Part shown: positions 7,263 to 16,608 of the stretch, one piece after another
Layout of the letters: every line of letters starts with the position of its first letter
Numbering within the stretch: position 1 is the stretch's first letter
Assembly (NCBI GenBank): GCA_036401335.1
Contig: DASWVC010000038.1
Location: 1 to 50,914, forward strand
Length of the DNA: 50,914 nucleotides
Direction: 5' to 3'
Origin: DASWVC01 sp036401335
Lineage (GTDB): Bacteria; Verrucomicrobiota; Verrucomicrobiia; Chthoniobacterales; JAFAMB01
The notes under the pieces: model-generated
Database searches by the model: none
What the model saw: the letters and a program-made list of their open reading frames with translations, nothing else
What the model was told of the DNA's origin: nothing
Program-made: the position numbers and the translations under genes

Positions 7263-9179
7263 TTACCGGCCGTGGGCTTCTGCCGCCGCGGCCTCGGGGT
7301 GCAGGTGCTTGGCCAGAAATGATTCCATCGCCGAATAGAAATCAAAACGGTTTTCCTCGTTGTGAAAGCCGTGGCCCTCGTTTTCCTTAATCAGGTATTC
7401 GACGTCCACGCCGCGTTTCTTCAACGCTTCAACAATTTGATTGGACTCGGCAATGTTCACCCGCGGATCTTTGGCGCCCTGCGCTACCAGGAGGGGTGCC
7501 TTGATCTTATCCGCATTGAGCGCAGGAGAATGCGCCTCGAACCAGCTTTTATCGGATTCAGGGTTGCCGACCATTTCGTACATCATGTCGAGCGCCGGCT
7601 TCCAGTAAGGGGGAATGGTCTTCAGAAAGGTAAAAAGGTTGGAGACACCGACGTAATCGACCCCGGCCGCGTAAAGTTCGGGCGTTTTCACGAGCCCTTC
7701 CAACGTGGCGTAGCCACCGTAGCTGCCGCCGTAAATCGCCACCCGTTTCGGGTCCGCAATGCCCTGTTTGATCAGCCATTGAGCCCCGTCCGTCACGTCG
7801 TCCTGCATGGTTCCGCCCCACTGGCGGAACGAGCTTTCCCAGAACGCGCGCCCATACCCGGTGGAACCGCGAAAATTTACCTGCAGAACCGCGTACCCGC
7901 GGTTGGCGAGGAACTGCACTTCCGAGTTAAAGCCCCAACTATCGCGGGCCCACGGGCCGCCGTGAACGTTGACCACCACGGGAAGGTCCTTTGGTTCACG
8001 GCCCTTTGGCAAAGTGAGGTAACCTTGCAGCGTCAGTCCGTCGCGCGCTTTAAAGCTGACGGGTTTCATCTCGGCAAGGTCTGCTTCCGGCAACCACGAG
8101 GCCCGGTCGGCCAGCTTCATCAGTTCGTCGGTCTGTGAATCGTAATAGTAGAAAGCTCCGAGCGAGCGATCGCTGAGGGTCCTGACGATAAAGCGGTTTT
8201 CATCCCGGTTGGCCGAGGTGAACGCGATCTCGTACCCGGGCAGCTTCGCTTCAAGGCGCTTGAATAATGTCTCTGTGTCGCGGTCAAAAAAATGGCGTTG
8301 CGTCTTCCAGGTCGTGTAAACGGCCGTGGTGAGCACTTTGCGTTTGCGCGAGTAATTCAACCCGGAAACGTCGACGTCCTCATTTTCGTACAGCACGTTC
8401 GTCTCCTTGGCCGACCGCAGGTCAAATTCAACCACGGCGGACTTGTCCCGCCCACGGTTTGAGACACCGTACAGATTCTGGTTGTCAAAGGTGAAAAACT
8501 CTGGGCTGAACGATTCTTTGAAATTGGTCGTCAACACCGGTTTCCAAGGGGCGTCCGGAGTTTCACGGTACAACAAGCTGGTGTTGACGCCGTCGGTCGT
8601 GGTTGCAATGCGAAGGTTGCCGGCGTGGTCGGTCATCCAGTTCGCGATGTTGCCCGGGTTCTCGGCAAGCACTTTCAATTCGCCGGTCTCCACGTTGAGA
8701 CGATAAGCGTCAAAAACTTCTTTGTTGCGCCGGTTGAGGCCCACAATGACGTCGGTCGGGTCATCTTCGAGGTCGTCGATCATTTCGCACCGGACACCCT
8801 CAAACGGGGTAAGGTCTTTGGCTTCGCCGCCTCCCCGTTCAACCGCATAAAGGTGAAAGTTTTCGTCGCCGCCGTTGTCTTTAAAGAAAATCAGGTGCCG
8901 GTCGCCCTTCCAGAAGTAAGCCATCAGGTCGCGATCGGTCACCTTCGTCAACTGGGTTTCCGCGCCACCGCCCTTCGGGCGCACGAAAAGGTTAAGGCGG
9001 TTGTCGTATGGCTTGAGGTAGGCTAGATCCTCGCCGCCTGGAGAGAGCTGAAAGCCGGTGATTTCCGGGTTACGAAAAAAATCGCGAAGAGGAATGGATT
9101 GAGGGACGGCCTCGTTGGATTGTGCAGGTGCTAAGGTCGCCATGGAAAGGAACGCAAGAGAGAATAGTAGAAGGTTCAT
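7263..9179 (-). CDS. S9 family prolyl-oligopeptidase-like peptidase, exported
   Basis: This serine peptidase should cleave peptides or acyl-amino acids in the periplasm. Starting at ATG 9179 gives 638 residues with a clean signal peptide (MNLLLFSLAFLSMATLAPAQ); the longer frame to 9212 adds only 11 residues before it. Residues of about 30-370 form a beta-propeller (repeated strand units such as GGEDLAYLKPYDN and RHFFDRDTETLF). The alpha/beta hydrolase domain follows from about 385: NVHGGPWARDSWGF, the nucleophile elbow GGSYGGY with Ser near 486, Asp in AQGAKDPRV and His in NEGHGF. All catalytic residues are present. It is divergent from the histone-deacetylase-like gene with about 115 bases between starts. 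Confidence 0.93.
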   Translation of the reverse strand: MNLLLFSLAFLSMATLAPAQSNEAVPQSIPLRDFFRNPEITGFQLSPGGEDLAYLKPYDNRLNLFVRPKGGGAETQLTKVTDRDLMAYFWKGDRHLIFFKDNGGDENFHLYAVERGGGEAKDLTPFEGVRCEMIDDLEDDPTDVIVGLNRRNKEVFDAYRLNVETGELKVLAENPGNIANWMTDHAGNLRIATTTDGVNTSLLYRETPDAPWKPVLTTNFKESFSPEFFTFDNQNLYGVSNRGRDKSAVVEFDLRSAKETNVLYENEDVDVSGLNYSRKRKVLTTAVYTTWKTQRHFFDRDTETLFKRLEAKLPGYEIAFTSANRDENRFIVRTLSDRSLGAFYYYDSQTDELMKLADRASWLPEADLAEMKPVSFKARDGLTLQGYLTLPKGREPKDLPVVVNVHGGPWARDSWGFNSEVQFLANRGYAVLQVNFRGSTGYGRAFWESSFRQWGGTMQDDVTDGAQWLIKQGIADPKRVAIYGGSYGGYATLEGLVKTPELYAAGVDYVGVSNLFTFLKTIPPYWKPALDMMYEMVGNPESDKSWFEAHSPALNADKIKAPLLVAQGAKDPRVNIAESNQIVEALKKRGVDVEYLIKENEGHGFHNEENRFDFYSAMESFLAKHLHPEAAAAEAHGR

Positions 9180-9295
9180 GCAAAACGGGGAGCTTTCAGC
9201 CAATGCCGCCACACCCGGGACCGGACGCAGGCACGGGAGTCCTCCAATGCCTCCGCAGCTATGAGGTAGCGTACTTTCATGGCGCGCACAATGTC

Positions 9296-10153
9296 ATGCT
9301 CAGTCTGATCTACGACCCAGCTTGCGCAGAGTACGCGCATTCTTATCATCCCGAAACACCTGCCCGCGTGCTCGCGACGGCGAAAAGCCTGCAAACACGA
9401 TGGCCCGACGTTTCCGTCCAGCGGCCAGGGCTTGCCAGTGAGGTCGACCTCCTGCGGGCGCACCGCCCTGGACACCTCGCACGCCTGCTGACCCCGCCAG
9501 ACTTCGACGGCGACACGCCGTGGTCGCCGGGAATCGGCGACCATGCGCGGCGGGCGGCGGGAGGCGCCCTGCTGGCGAGCCGGGAGGCGTTGCGCGGCAA
9601 ACAAGCCTTTTCCCTGCTCCGGCCGCCGGGCCACCACGCCACGGCGGACCGGGCCATGGGGTTTTGTTACCTGAACTCGGTCGCCATCGCCGCTCTGGCC
9701 GCGCTCGTGCAGGGTTGCACGCGTGTAGGCATCTGGGATTTTGACGCGCACCATGGCAACGGCACCGAAGCCATTGTGCAGGGTCACTCCGCCATCCGGT
9801 TCGCGTCGGTGCATCAATACCCGGGGTACCCGGGAACCGGCACCCGCAGCGCCGGCAACGCTCACAACTGGCCGGTCCCACCCCGCACCGACCGCGGCAA
9901 GCATGCTGCGGCGGTGCGTGCGGCGCTCGACGTGCTGCTCGCGTTCAAGCCCGACCTTTTGCTCGTTTCGGCAGGATTTGATGCGTTTGTGCACGACCCG
10001 ATCACGGACATGAGCTTGGAGCTGGAAGATTTTTACTCTTTCGGTACTTGGCTGGGGCAAAGCGGCGTGCCCGCGGCAGCCATTTTGGAAGGCGGTTACA
10101 GCGGCGAGCTGGGGACGCTTGTGCAAGCATTTCTGGAGGGCTGGGAAGGGTAG
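9296..10153 (+). CDS. Histone deacetylase family amidohydrolase (AcuC/HdaH-like)
   Basis: A zinc-dependent deacetylase of the arginase/HDAC fold that removes acyl groups from lysine or small amines such as polyamines. ATG 9296 is preferred (285 residues): it begins right before the first conserved strand (LIYDP, then HPETPARV), whereas the longer frame adds 58 residues with no homology. Conserved motifs are all present: RPPGHHAT, GFCYLNSVAIAA, the metal-binding DFDAHHGNG, SAGFDAF with a metal Asp, and EGGYSGEL with the catalytic Tyr. It is the first gene of a co-directional run (permease, YcgQ-like, hydrolase, FAD enzyme) with only 27 bases before the permease. Confidence 0.92.
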   Translation: MLSLIYDPACAEYAHSYHPETPARVLATAKSLQTRWPDVSVQRPGLASEVDLLRAHRPGHLARLLTPPDFDGDTPWSPGIGDHARRAAGGALLASREALRGKQAFSLLRPPGHHATADRAMGFCYLNSVAIAALAALVQGCTRVGIWDFDAHHGNGTEAIVQGHSAIRFASVHQYPGYPGTGTRSAGNAHNWPVPPRTDRGKHAAAVRAALDVLLAFKPDLLLVSAGFDAFVHDPITDMSLELEDFYSFGTWLGQSGVPAAAILEGGYSGELGTLVQAFLEGWEG

Positions 10154-10180
10154 GCCGGGTGCGATCGGTCCCTTCCGCTC

Positions 10181-11143
10181 ATGGCGTGGTTTAGCTTTAG
10201 CTGGCAGAATTTCTGGTTCTCATTCCTGGCACTGGCGTTCGAAGGGTTGCCCTTCGTGCTGATCGGATCGGTGATCTCCGGCGCCATCGCGGTCTTCGTG
10301 CCTGCCTGGGTCATCACTCGCCTGCTGCCAAAAAATAAGGTGGCCGCCACCCTCGCCAGCGGGTTTCTGGGTGTGCTTTTCCCGGTCTGTGATTGTGGCG
10401 TGGTGCCCATCGTCCGCCGGTTTCTGAACAAAGGGCTGCCGCCATCCTGTGCGCTCACCTTCATGCTGGCTTCGCCGATCGTAAACCCGATCGTCGCCTT
10501 CAGCACGTACGCCGCCTTTCGTGGTCAGGGTCCCGCGCTGAACGCATTGATCCGCATGGTCATGGGGTACGGCATCGCCGTTCTGGTCGGGCTGTGTGTG
10601 TTGCGCCTAAACCCGCAGGCCATCCTGAAAACGGGAGCATTGCGGCCCAACCGACGGCAGCGCACCGGGTTGAGCGTGGCACCACTCCCGGATGAAATCC
10701 CGGAAGGAGAGGGGACGCCCTGGCGTACAAAGCTCGTTGCCGCCATCCGGCTCTCCTCGGACGATTTTATCGACACGGCCATCTATTTTGTCGCCGGTGC
10801 GGCCGTGGCGGCGGTCTTCAACACGGCCGTCAACCAGGCGTTCATCCTGCCGCTGGCGCGTCAACCCATTCTGGCCACAGGCGCCTTGGCCGGCCTTTCG
10901 ACGCTGATGACGCTGTGCAGCACCTCCGATGCGTTCATTGCGGCCACGTTCACAAGCTTTCCCGTGTTTGCACGGATGGCTTTTCTCGTGTTCGGCCCGA
11001 TGTTTGATCTGAAACTCGTGTTCCTTTACGCGGCCTTGTTCAGGAAACGGTTCATCGCCCTGCTCGGGGTTGGACTTTTCCTGGTTGTCGGCCTAGTCTG
11101 CAGCCAATTGCTGCCGATCCTCTATGCGAGCTGCGGTTTCTAA
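10181..11143 (+). CDS. YraQ/YcgR-type permease (UPF0718)
   Basis: This is a 320-residue integral membrane protein with about eight hydrophobic helices in two halves, separated by a cytoplasmic linker (about residues 140-180). The family hallmark PVCDCGVVPIVRR with paired Cys is at about residue 67, followed by ASPIVNPIVAF; a matching motif CSTSDAFIAA lies in the second half. Family members are predicted metal-ion or other permeases without an agreed substrate. The next gene encodes the usual partner (UPF0703/YcgQ-like), overlapping by 20 bases, so the pair is translationally linked, as ycgR-ycgQ in Bacillus. Confidence 0.87.
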   Translation: MAWFSFSWQNFWFSFLALAFEGLPFVLIGSVISGAIAVFVPAWVITRLLPKNKVAATLASGFLGVLFPVCDCGVVPIVRRFLNKGLPPSCALTFMLASPIVNPIVAFSTYAAFRGQGPALNALIRMVMGYGIAVLVGLCVLRLNPQAILKTGALRPNRRQRTGLSVAPLPDEIPEGEGTPWRTKLVAAIRLSSDDFIDTAIYFVAGAAVAAVFNTAVNQAFILPLARQPILATGALAGLSTLMTLCSTSDAFIAATFTSFPVFARMAFLVFGPMFDLKLVFLYAALFRKRFIALLGVGLFLVVGLVCSQLLPILYASCGF

Positions 11144-11987
11144 ATGCCTCAACGGAGTAACCCTGCTTGGGGTGGGGGGAGTCCTGCTTTCCTTCTGGCT
11201 GAACCATCGGTTGGATCAGTACCTCCACCCCCAGTTCCGGCCCGGAGTCCTGGGCGCAGGCTTATTGCTGGTGGCCATTGGAACCGTTTATTGCCTGACG
11301 AAGGCTTCCCGCCAGTGCTGCATCGATGGTGTTTGCGTGCATGAAAACAACGCCAGCCCCGGGCGAAGTGTGACCGCATTCGGGGTTCTCCTGGTTCCGC
11401 TGGTGCTCGGCACGTTTGCCTCGAAAGATGCTTTCGACGAGAAGGCGGTGCTCAACCGCGAAGGCGGCCAGGGGACGGCCGTTCTGGCAGCCCGCTCGGT
11501 GTCGGATCAGGCAGCGCCGATCCCTTCGGCCCTGCTGGGGGGCGACTCGGACGAAACCGCCTCGAGCGCGGCCGCCGACCCGAACCAACCTGGCGTAGCC
11601 GAGGAGGCGGAAGGAGCCGGTTTCCTGCCACGAAGTGCCGCCGGAAACGTTGCCCTTGAGGTGACGGACCTCCTTTACAGCGAGTCGGAAGCGAGTTTGC
11701 GGAAGATGTTTGCGGGCAGGACGGTGGAGGTGGTCGGGCAGTACCTTCCTTCGCGTGGGAACGAGCGTTTCAAGCTGGTCCGGATGTTGATTGTGTGTTG
11801 TGCGGCTGATGCGCGTCCGATGGTGGTTAATGTGGAAACGGCGAAGCCGGCCGGGCAAGCCGATATGGCCTGGGTGAAAGTGATCGGCACACCGGTGTAC
11901 ACCGACCAGGACGGTAAGACGCGCGTCACGGTCAAGGCCAGGGAGGTCTTGCCTGCGGATCCGCCGGCGGACGCCATGCTGTATTGA
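11124..11987 (+). CDS. YcgQ-like membrane protein (UPF0703/DUF1980, TIGR03943)
   Basis: This 287-residue partner of the upstream permease has two or three N-terminal membrane helices (GVTLLGVGGVLLSFWL, VLGAGLLLVAIGTVYCL, FGVLLVPLVLGTF). A variable Ala/Ser/Asp-rich linker (about 115-170) leads to the conserved C-terminal domain. That domain runs from DLLYSESEASLRKMFAGRTVEVVGQYL to the paired-Cys motif IVCCAADARPM and a closing strand pair ending in KVTVKAREV-like text. The double Cys suggests metal or thiol chemistry; function is unknown. The start overlaps the end of the permease by 20 bases, a sign of coupled translation. Confidence 0.85.
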   Translation: MRAAVSKCLNGVTLLGVGGVLLSFWLNHRLDQYLHPQFRPGVLGAGLLLVAIGTVYCLTKASRQCCIDGVCVHENNASPGRSVTAFGVLLVPLVLGTFASKDAFDEKAVLNREGGQGTAVLAARSVSDQAAPIPSALLGGDSDETASSAAADPNQPGVAEEAEGAGFLPRSAAGNVALEVTDLLYSESEASLRKMFAGRTVEVVGQYLPSRGNERFKLVRMLIVCCAADARPMVVNVETAKPAGQADMAWVKVIGTPVYTDQDGKTRVTVKAREVLPADPPADAMLY

Positions 11988-11990
11988 TCT

Positions 11991-12893
11991 TTGGCTGGCC
12001 AGCTACCAATCACCACGGGCGTCTGGCGGGCACGGGATGGCCGTGAACTGCCTTTCAAAGCCTGGGCCGGCCCATCAGAAACCGTTCGCTGCGTCCTCCT
12101 GCTCGTGCACGGTTTAAACGGGTCTATGGACGATTTTGAGCCTTTGGTTGAAGCGCTTGGCGGCGTTGGCGTCGCCTGTTTCGCGGCAGGGTTGCGGGGC
12201 CAGGGAGCTGACCCTTGGCTGAAAGCCCGCGGCGACCTGCGCTGCTGGGCGCATTTGCGGGATGATCTGCTTGATTTTGCAACCTGGGTCACGGAACACC
12301 TGCACCCTACCGTGCCGATGTTTGTCTTTGGGGAGAGCATGGGCGCTCTGGTAACGCTGCAGGCCGCGGTGTTGAGGCCGTTTGCCGGTGTCATCCTGTC
12401 CTCGCCGGTCGTAAAGCTTCGCCATGAAATCCGGTTTTCCCGCTGGCAGCAGCTCGGGGTTCGGGCGCTGTTCCGATTCGCTCCCTGGCTGCGCCTGGAT
12501 CTGCGATCCTTCGGCAACAACGGGTCGCCCGACCCTGTGGTGACGCGGGACCAGCGGTACCTGGAAAGGATCCGAAACGCGCCCTACCGCATTCCTCGTT
12601 TTACCATCGGCTTTTACCGCGAGCTGATCGCGTTGGTGCAAGTGACGGCGGAAGCGGCCCAAAAGCTGGATGTGCCAGTCCTCGTTTTAGCGGCTGGCAA
12701 AGACGTGTTCGTAAGCGCCGAGGATGTCGCCGCCTTTTACGGCGTCCTGCCCGCCGGGGATAAAACACTTCGCACCTACCCGGAAAGCTACCACCTGCTG
12801 GTGCGGGACTGGGGCGCAGAACGGGTCATCGCAGACGTGCAAGCATGGCTGGAGGCACGGGCGGGAGATGCCGAACCGAGGAAACACTCATGA
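11991..12893 (+). CDS. Alpha/beta hydrolase (monoacylglycerol-lipase-like)
   Basis: The 300-residue product shows a complete serine hydrolase: oxyanion strand LLLVHGLNGSMDDFEPL (about residues 36-52), nucleophile elbow FGESMGALV (Ser near 116), Asp in LAAGKDVFVS and His in YPESYHLLVRDW. A cap region sits between about 140 and 215. There is no signal peptide, so it is probably cytoplasmic and acts on lipid or small-molecule esters. The start is TTG at 11991, only three bases after the YcgQ-like stop. Its own stop overlaps the ATG of the FAD oxidoreductase (ATGA), so the two are translationally coupled and may work on the same substrate. Confidence 0.85.
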   Translation: MAGQLPITTGVWRARDGRELPFKAWAGPSETVRCVLLLVHGLNGSMDDFEPLVEALGGVGVACFAAGLRGQGADPWLKARGDLRCWAHLRDDLLDFATWVTEHLHPTVPMFVFGESMGALVTLQAAVLRPFAGVILSSPVVKLRHEIRFSRWQQLGVRALFRFAPWLRLDLRSFGNNGSPDPVVTRDQRYLERIRNAPYRIPRFTIGFYRELIALVQVTAEAAQKLDVPVLVLAAGKDVFVSAEDVAAFYGVLPAGDKTLRTYPESYHLLVRDWGAERVIADVQAWLEARAGDAEPRKHS

Positions 12894-14131
12894 TCGCAAT
12901 CGTCGGCGCAGGCCTCTCAGGACTGGTTTGCGCGCTGGACCTGACCAAGGCGGGCGTGCCGTTCGTGCTACTGGAAAGATCGCGGCGGGTAGGGGGGCGC
13001 GTCGGTTCGATCCGGGAAGACGGGTTCACCTTCGACCTTGGGTTTCAGGTGCTGCTGGACAGTTACCCGGCGGTCTCGACCTACCTTGACCTGCCGGGAC
13101 TGGGGCCGCGTTATTTTGAATCCGGAGCGATGATGTGGGACGCGGGCCGGACCTACGTGGTCCGGAAGCCGAGTTCGCCGGCGGACCTGGCCACGGCCTG
13201 GCAGTCCACGCTCGACCGCGGGTTGCGGTGGAACGATAAACTCAGACTGGCGCTCATCGCTGCCGGCCTGCTCCTCCGGTCCGACGAAGGAATCCTCGAG
13301 AACGCCTGGAATCCTACGGCGGATGCCTACCTTCACGGGTTCAGCAAAGAAGCGCTGGAACGGTTTTTTCGGCCGTTTTTCGGCGGGGTGCTGATCGACA
13401 ATGAGCTTGCGACTTCGGCGACCTTGCTGCGGTATTACTTTAAAAAGTTTGTTACTGGCCGAACCTTGCTGCCGCGCTTCGGGATGCAGGCAATCCCGGA
13501 GCAGTTGCTGACCAAGGTCGCCGCCGAGCAGGTGCGGTTTGAGGCCGAGGTCAGTGAGGTACGTTTCGAGCACGGTCGGGCCCGGGTGCTTCGACTGGCT
13601 TCCGGGGAGGAGATCGCCGTCGAGCACGTGGTTTTGGCGTGCCCGGAACCGGTCAGCTCCAGGTTGATTGGCGGTTTGGCGCGGCCGCCGCACGGCGTAT
13701 CCGCCCTTTACTTCACGGCCCCGGCTTCCCTTTACCGTGAGCGGCTCCTGGTGTTGCCGGCCGGCCGGCAAAGGTTGGTCCGCAACTTCGTTCAGATCAC
13801 CAATGTCTCCCCCGATTATGCTCCCGAGGGTGTGCACCTCGTCAGCGCGACGGTGTTAAAGCCAGGCGTCTGCAAAGAAGAGGTGGCGCTTGCAGACCAG
13901 GAAATCCGCGAGGTCTTCGGGCTGGCGCGGGGTGCGTTGCGCCACCTGCGGACGGTGGAGGTGCCTTATGCAGTGCCGGTCCAACCGCCGCGATCCGTCT
14001 TCACCCGGTTGTTTGCAAAACCGTTTCCAAACGTCTGGCAATGCGGTGACCAGGTGACGCACGCAAGCATTCAAGGCGCGATGGAGAGCGGCGCGGCCGT
14101 CGCGGAAGCCCTTCGGCGTCAGCTCCTGTAG
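12890..14131 (+). CDS. FAD-dependent amine-oxidase/phytoene-desaturase-like oxidoreductase
   Basis: A 413-residue flavoprotein beginning with the classic Rossmann dinucleotide motif (IAIVGAGLSGLVCALDLTKAG, then LLERSRRVGGRVGS) immediately after the ATG at 12890. This start overlaps the upstream stop as ATGA and is preferred over the frame to 12845. The C-terminal FAD motif is NVWQCGDQVTHASIQGAMESG. The middle region (FDLGFQVLLDSYP, FFRPFFGGVLI) resembles protoporphyrinogen-oxidase and squalene/carotenoid-type desaturases. The substrate cannot be deduced. It is the last gene of the run starting at 9296 and is convergent with fabG. Confidence 0.88.
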   Translation: MIAIVGAGLSGLVCALDLTKAGVPFVLLERSRRVGGRVGSIREDGFTFDLGFQVLLDSYPAVSTYLDLPGLGPRYFESGAMMWDAGRTYVVRKPSSPADLATAWQSTLDRGLRWNDKLRLALIAAGLLLRSDEGILENAWNPTADAYLHGFSKEALERFFRPFFGGVLIDNELATSATLLRYYFKKFVTGRTLLPRFGMQAIPEQLLTKVAAEQVRFEAEVSEVRFEHGRARVLRLASGEEIAVEHVVLACPEPVSSRLIGGLARPPHGVSALYFTAPASLYRERLLVLPAGRQRLVRNFVQITNVSPDYAPEGVHLVSATVLKPGVCKEEVALADQEIREVFGLARGALRHLRTVEVPYAVPVQPPRSVFTRLFAKPFPNVWQCGDQVTHASIQGAMESGAAVAEALRRQLL

Positions 14132-14154
14132 ACCGTTCCTCGGGCCAACCTCGG

Positions 14155-14901
14155 CTACATCGCCAGGCCACCGTCCACGGTAATGACCTGGCCGGTGAGG
14201 TAGGCCGCTTCCGGGCTGGCCACGAACGCAACGGCCGCAGCCACGTCCTCGGCGGCCCCGAAGCGCCCCAGCGGGATGCGATCCAGGACCTGCTTGCGCA
14301 CGTCTTCGGGCAGGTCCGCGGTCATGTCCGTGGTGATGAACCCGGGGGCAACGGCATTCACGGTGACGTTGCGGCCGGCCACTTCCCGGGCCAGTGCTTT
14401 GGTCAGGCCAATCAAACCGGCCTTGCTCGCCGAGTAGTTGACCTGACCGGCCTGGCCCACAAGGCCGCTGATGGAGGTGATGTTCACGATGCGCCCATAA
14501 TGTGCCTTCATCATCGGACGCTGGAGGTTCTGCACAAAATAAAAGGCCCCTTTCAAGTTGGTGTCCAGGACCGCCGTCCAATCTTCCTCCTGCATCCGCA
14601 TGCTGAGGCGGTCACGAGTGACCCCGGCGTTATTTACGAGGACACTCACCTTCCCGAAATCCTTCAGGAGTTCCTTGCAGACGAGGGCAACCGCTTCCCT
14701 ATCCGCCACGTCGACAGCGTAGGCCTTCGCGCAGTCCGGAGTTTTTTCGTTAAGCTGGTTCGCAGCCCGGTGGGCGTTCGCTTCGGTGCGGCTGATGACC
14801 GCCACCCGGGCACCTTCCTCCGCCAAGCGGCCCGCGATGGCAAGGCCAATGCCCCTGCCTGCACCCGTAACGACGGCAACTTGGTCGACAAATCGCTTCA
14901 T
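14155..14901 (-). CDS. fabG: 3-oxoacyl-ACP reductase FabG-like short-chain dehydrogenase
   Basis: This 248-residue SDR reduces 3-oxoacyl-ACP with NADPH in fatty acid elongation, if it is the true FabG. Motifs: cofactor GAGRGIG at residues 13-19 with a downstream SRTE patch favouring NADPH, NNAGVTRDRLSMRM, catalytic Ser in ITSISG, YSASK (Tyr/Lys), the KALAREVAGRNVTVNAVAPGF turn and the C-terminal GQVITVDGGLAM. The match to FabG over its full usual length is strong, in particular VTRDRL and the VDGGL end. The usual neighbours (acpP, fabD, fabF) are absent, so a paralogue acting in another pathway, for example polyhydroxyalkanoate or secondary metabolism, remains possible. Confidence 0.88.
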   Translation of the reverse strand: MKRFVDQVAVVTGAGRGIGLAIAGRLAEEGARVAVISRTEANAHRAANQLNEKTPDCAKAYAVDVADREAVALVCKELLKDFGKVSVLVNNAGVTRDRLSMRMQEEDWTAVLDTNLKGAFYFVQNLQRPMMKAHYGRIVNITSISGLVGQAGQVNYSASKAGLIGLTKALAREVAGRNVTVNAVAPGFITTDMTADLPEDVRKQVLDRIPLGRFGAAEDVAAAVAFVASPEAAYLTGQVITVDGGLAM

Positions 14902-15019
14902 CCATCCCGACTAAAAACGGCGGGTACACTGCGGGCAAGCGGAAATCACCCGGGCATTGCGGGCGCACCCGGGGCCCTGAGCACCTTTTGCCGCCGGTGA
15001 GGGAGGGAAACGCGGCTCG

Positions 15020-16432
15020 TTACGGCCGGTGCGGGGCACCGCTCTCTTCGGAATGGTCCCGGTGGTTAAGCTTGTTCCGCAGGGTACGGATGCTGATGCC
15101 AAGGGAGTGCGCCGTGTGCGTCCGGTTCCCGTTGGCGCGTTTGAGGGCGTGCTGGATGTACTCGCTCTCCAGTTGTTCGAGCGACATGATCTTCTCGGGA
15201 AACCGGAGCCGGTCGGAAAGGGCGGCGGTCAATCCGGGCAGTTCCTTTTGTCCTTCCAGCAGATCGGCCGGGAACATGGGCGCAAGGTCATCCGGCGAAA
15301 TTTCCTGACCTGGCTCGGTCAGAATCACCGCCCGTTCGATCACGTTCTGCAGTTCGCGAACGTTGCCTGGCCAGCCGTAATCTTCGAGGAGCTGCAGGGC
15401 CGCCAGGGAGATCGTCTGCGGCACAACGCCGTGCCTGCGAGCCAGCCGCCGCAGAAACGCAACCGCCAGCAGGGAAACATCCCCTTTCCGTTGGCGCAGG
15501 GACGGCACGAGGACCGGAAAAACGTTCAACCGGTAATAGAGGTCCTGTCGAAATTCCTGACGTTCCACCGACCGCTGCAAATCCCGGTTGGTCGTGGCTA
15601 AAACCCGCACATTGACCCGCAGCGTACGATTTCCGCCAACCCTCTCGAACTCCCGTTCCTGTAAAACCCGCAGGAGCTTCGCTTGCACTTTCAACGAGAT
15701 CTCGCTGATTTCGTCCAGCAGGATGGTGCCGTGGTTGGCGAGTTCAAAACGTCCTTCCCGTTTTTCCGACGCCCCGGTGAAAGCTCCTTTCTCGTGGCCA
15801 AAAAACTCACTCTCGATGAGCGTTTCTGAGATGGCCGCGCAGTTCACCTTGATGAAGGGCATGTGGGAACGGCCGCCAGCCCGAAAAATTTCGGTGGCGA
15901 CAAGCTCTTTGCCGGTGCCATTGTCGCCGCTGATTAGGACGGTCGCTTCCGTCGGAGCAACTTTTTGGATGATCTGTCGAAGCTGCCGGACCGCCATACT
16001 TTCGCCGATGAACGGGGTGTCGCTGGCAGCTTGCTGAAGCAGTACCTGGCTGACCTTGATCGCCTGGGTAAAACTCTCGGCCTTTTTCAGGATGACGTCG
16101 ATCTGACTCATCGAGAACGGCTTGATGATGTAATCGAATGCGCCAGCCCGGATGCAGCTGACCGCCGACTCAAGCGTACCATGGCCCGTCATAATCACCA
16201 TGAGGGGACGGTCCGACGTGGGAGCCAGCCGGCTCAGGAGCTCCGTCCCGTTTCCGTCCGGAAGGCGCACGTCAACAAACATAAGATCGAACGCTTCCCG
16301 GGCCAGCAGCGATTCCGCTTCTGCCACCGTCGCCGCCACCGCCACGGTAAGTTTATGGCTGCGAAGATGAATCTGCAGCGACCGCCGAACGATGGGCTCG
16401 TCGTCAATAACGAGTACCTTTTCAATGACCAT
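15020..16432 (-). CDS. NtrC-family sigma-54-dependent response regulator
   Basis: A 470-residue transcription activator with three domains. The receiver (about 1-120) has VIDDEP and phospho-Asp in MFVDVRLPDG, plus the KPF lysine. The AAA+ domain (about 140-375) carries the Walker A variant GDNGTGKE, the GAFTGA sigma-54 contact loop, and the REFERVGG and WPGNVREL motifs. The Fis-type HTH at the C-terminus reads ALKRANGNRTHTAHSLGISIRTLRNKL. It should activate sigma-54 promoters after phosphorylation. ATG 16432 is chosen because a strong ribosome-binding site (AGGAGGT, minus strand 16448-16442) lies nine bases upstream; the frame to 16480 starts before this site. No histidine kinase adjoins it, but a degenerate kinase-like protein is encoded divergently at 16827. 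Confidence 0.95.
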   Translation of the reverse strand: MVIEKVLVIDDEPIVRRSLQIHLRSHKLTVAVAATVAEAESLLAREAFDLMFVDVRLPDGNGTELLSRLAPTSDRPLMVIMTGHGTLESAVSCIRAGAFDYIIKPFSMSQIDVILKKAESFTQAIKVSQVLLQQAASDTPFIGESMAVRQLRQIIQKVAPTEATVLISGDNGTGKELVATEIFRAGGRSHMPFIKVNCAAISETLIESEFFGHEKGAFTGASEKREGRFELANHGTILLDEISEISLKVQAKLLRVLQEREFERVGGNRTLRVNVRVLATTNRDLQRSVERQEFRQDLYYRLNVFPVLVPSLRQRKGDVSLLAVAFLRRLARRHGVVPQTISLAALQLLEDYGWPGNVRELQNVIERAVILTEPGQEISPDDLAPMFPADLLEGQKELPGLTAALSDRLRFPEKIMSLEQLESEYIQHALKRANGNRTHTAHSLGISIRTLRNKLNHRDHSEESGAPHRP

Positions 16433-16441
16433 CCTAGAAAA

Positions 16442-16448
16442 ACCTCCT
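16442..16448 (-). promoter_or_regulatory. Ribosome-binding site deciding the NtrC-type start
   Basis: On the minus strand AGGAGGT is found nine bases before ATG 16432. It is one of the few near-perfect Shine-Dalgarno sites in this window and rules out the longer frame starting at 16480. Confidence 0.8.
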
Positions 16449-16608
16449 TGCTTCGGCGCCGGTAATGGCGAAAAGAGCAAACTCCGAGGCAGGCGACAAT
16501 AGAAGCAGGGCAGGCAAGACGCAATGGTTTTTACTAAAATCTATGGAAAAAGAAAGCGCTAAATCGTGCGAAGCCTCCGTCGAAATTATCTATTGTGAGA
16601 GTTTGGAG

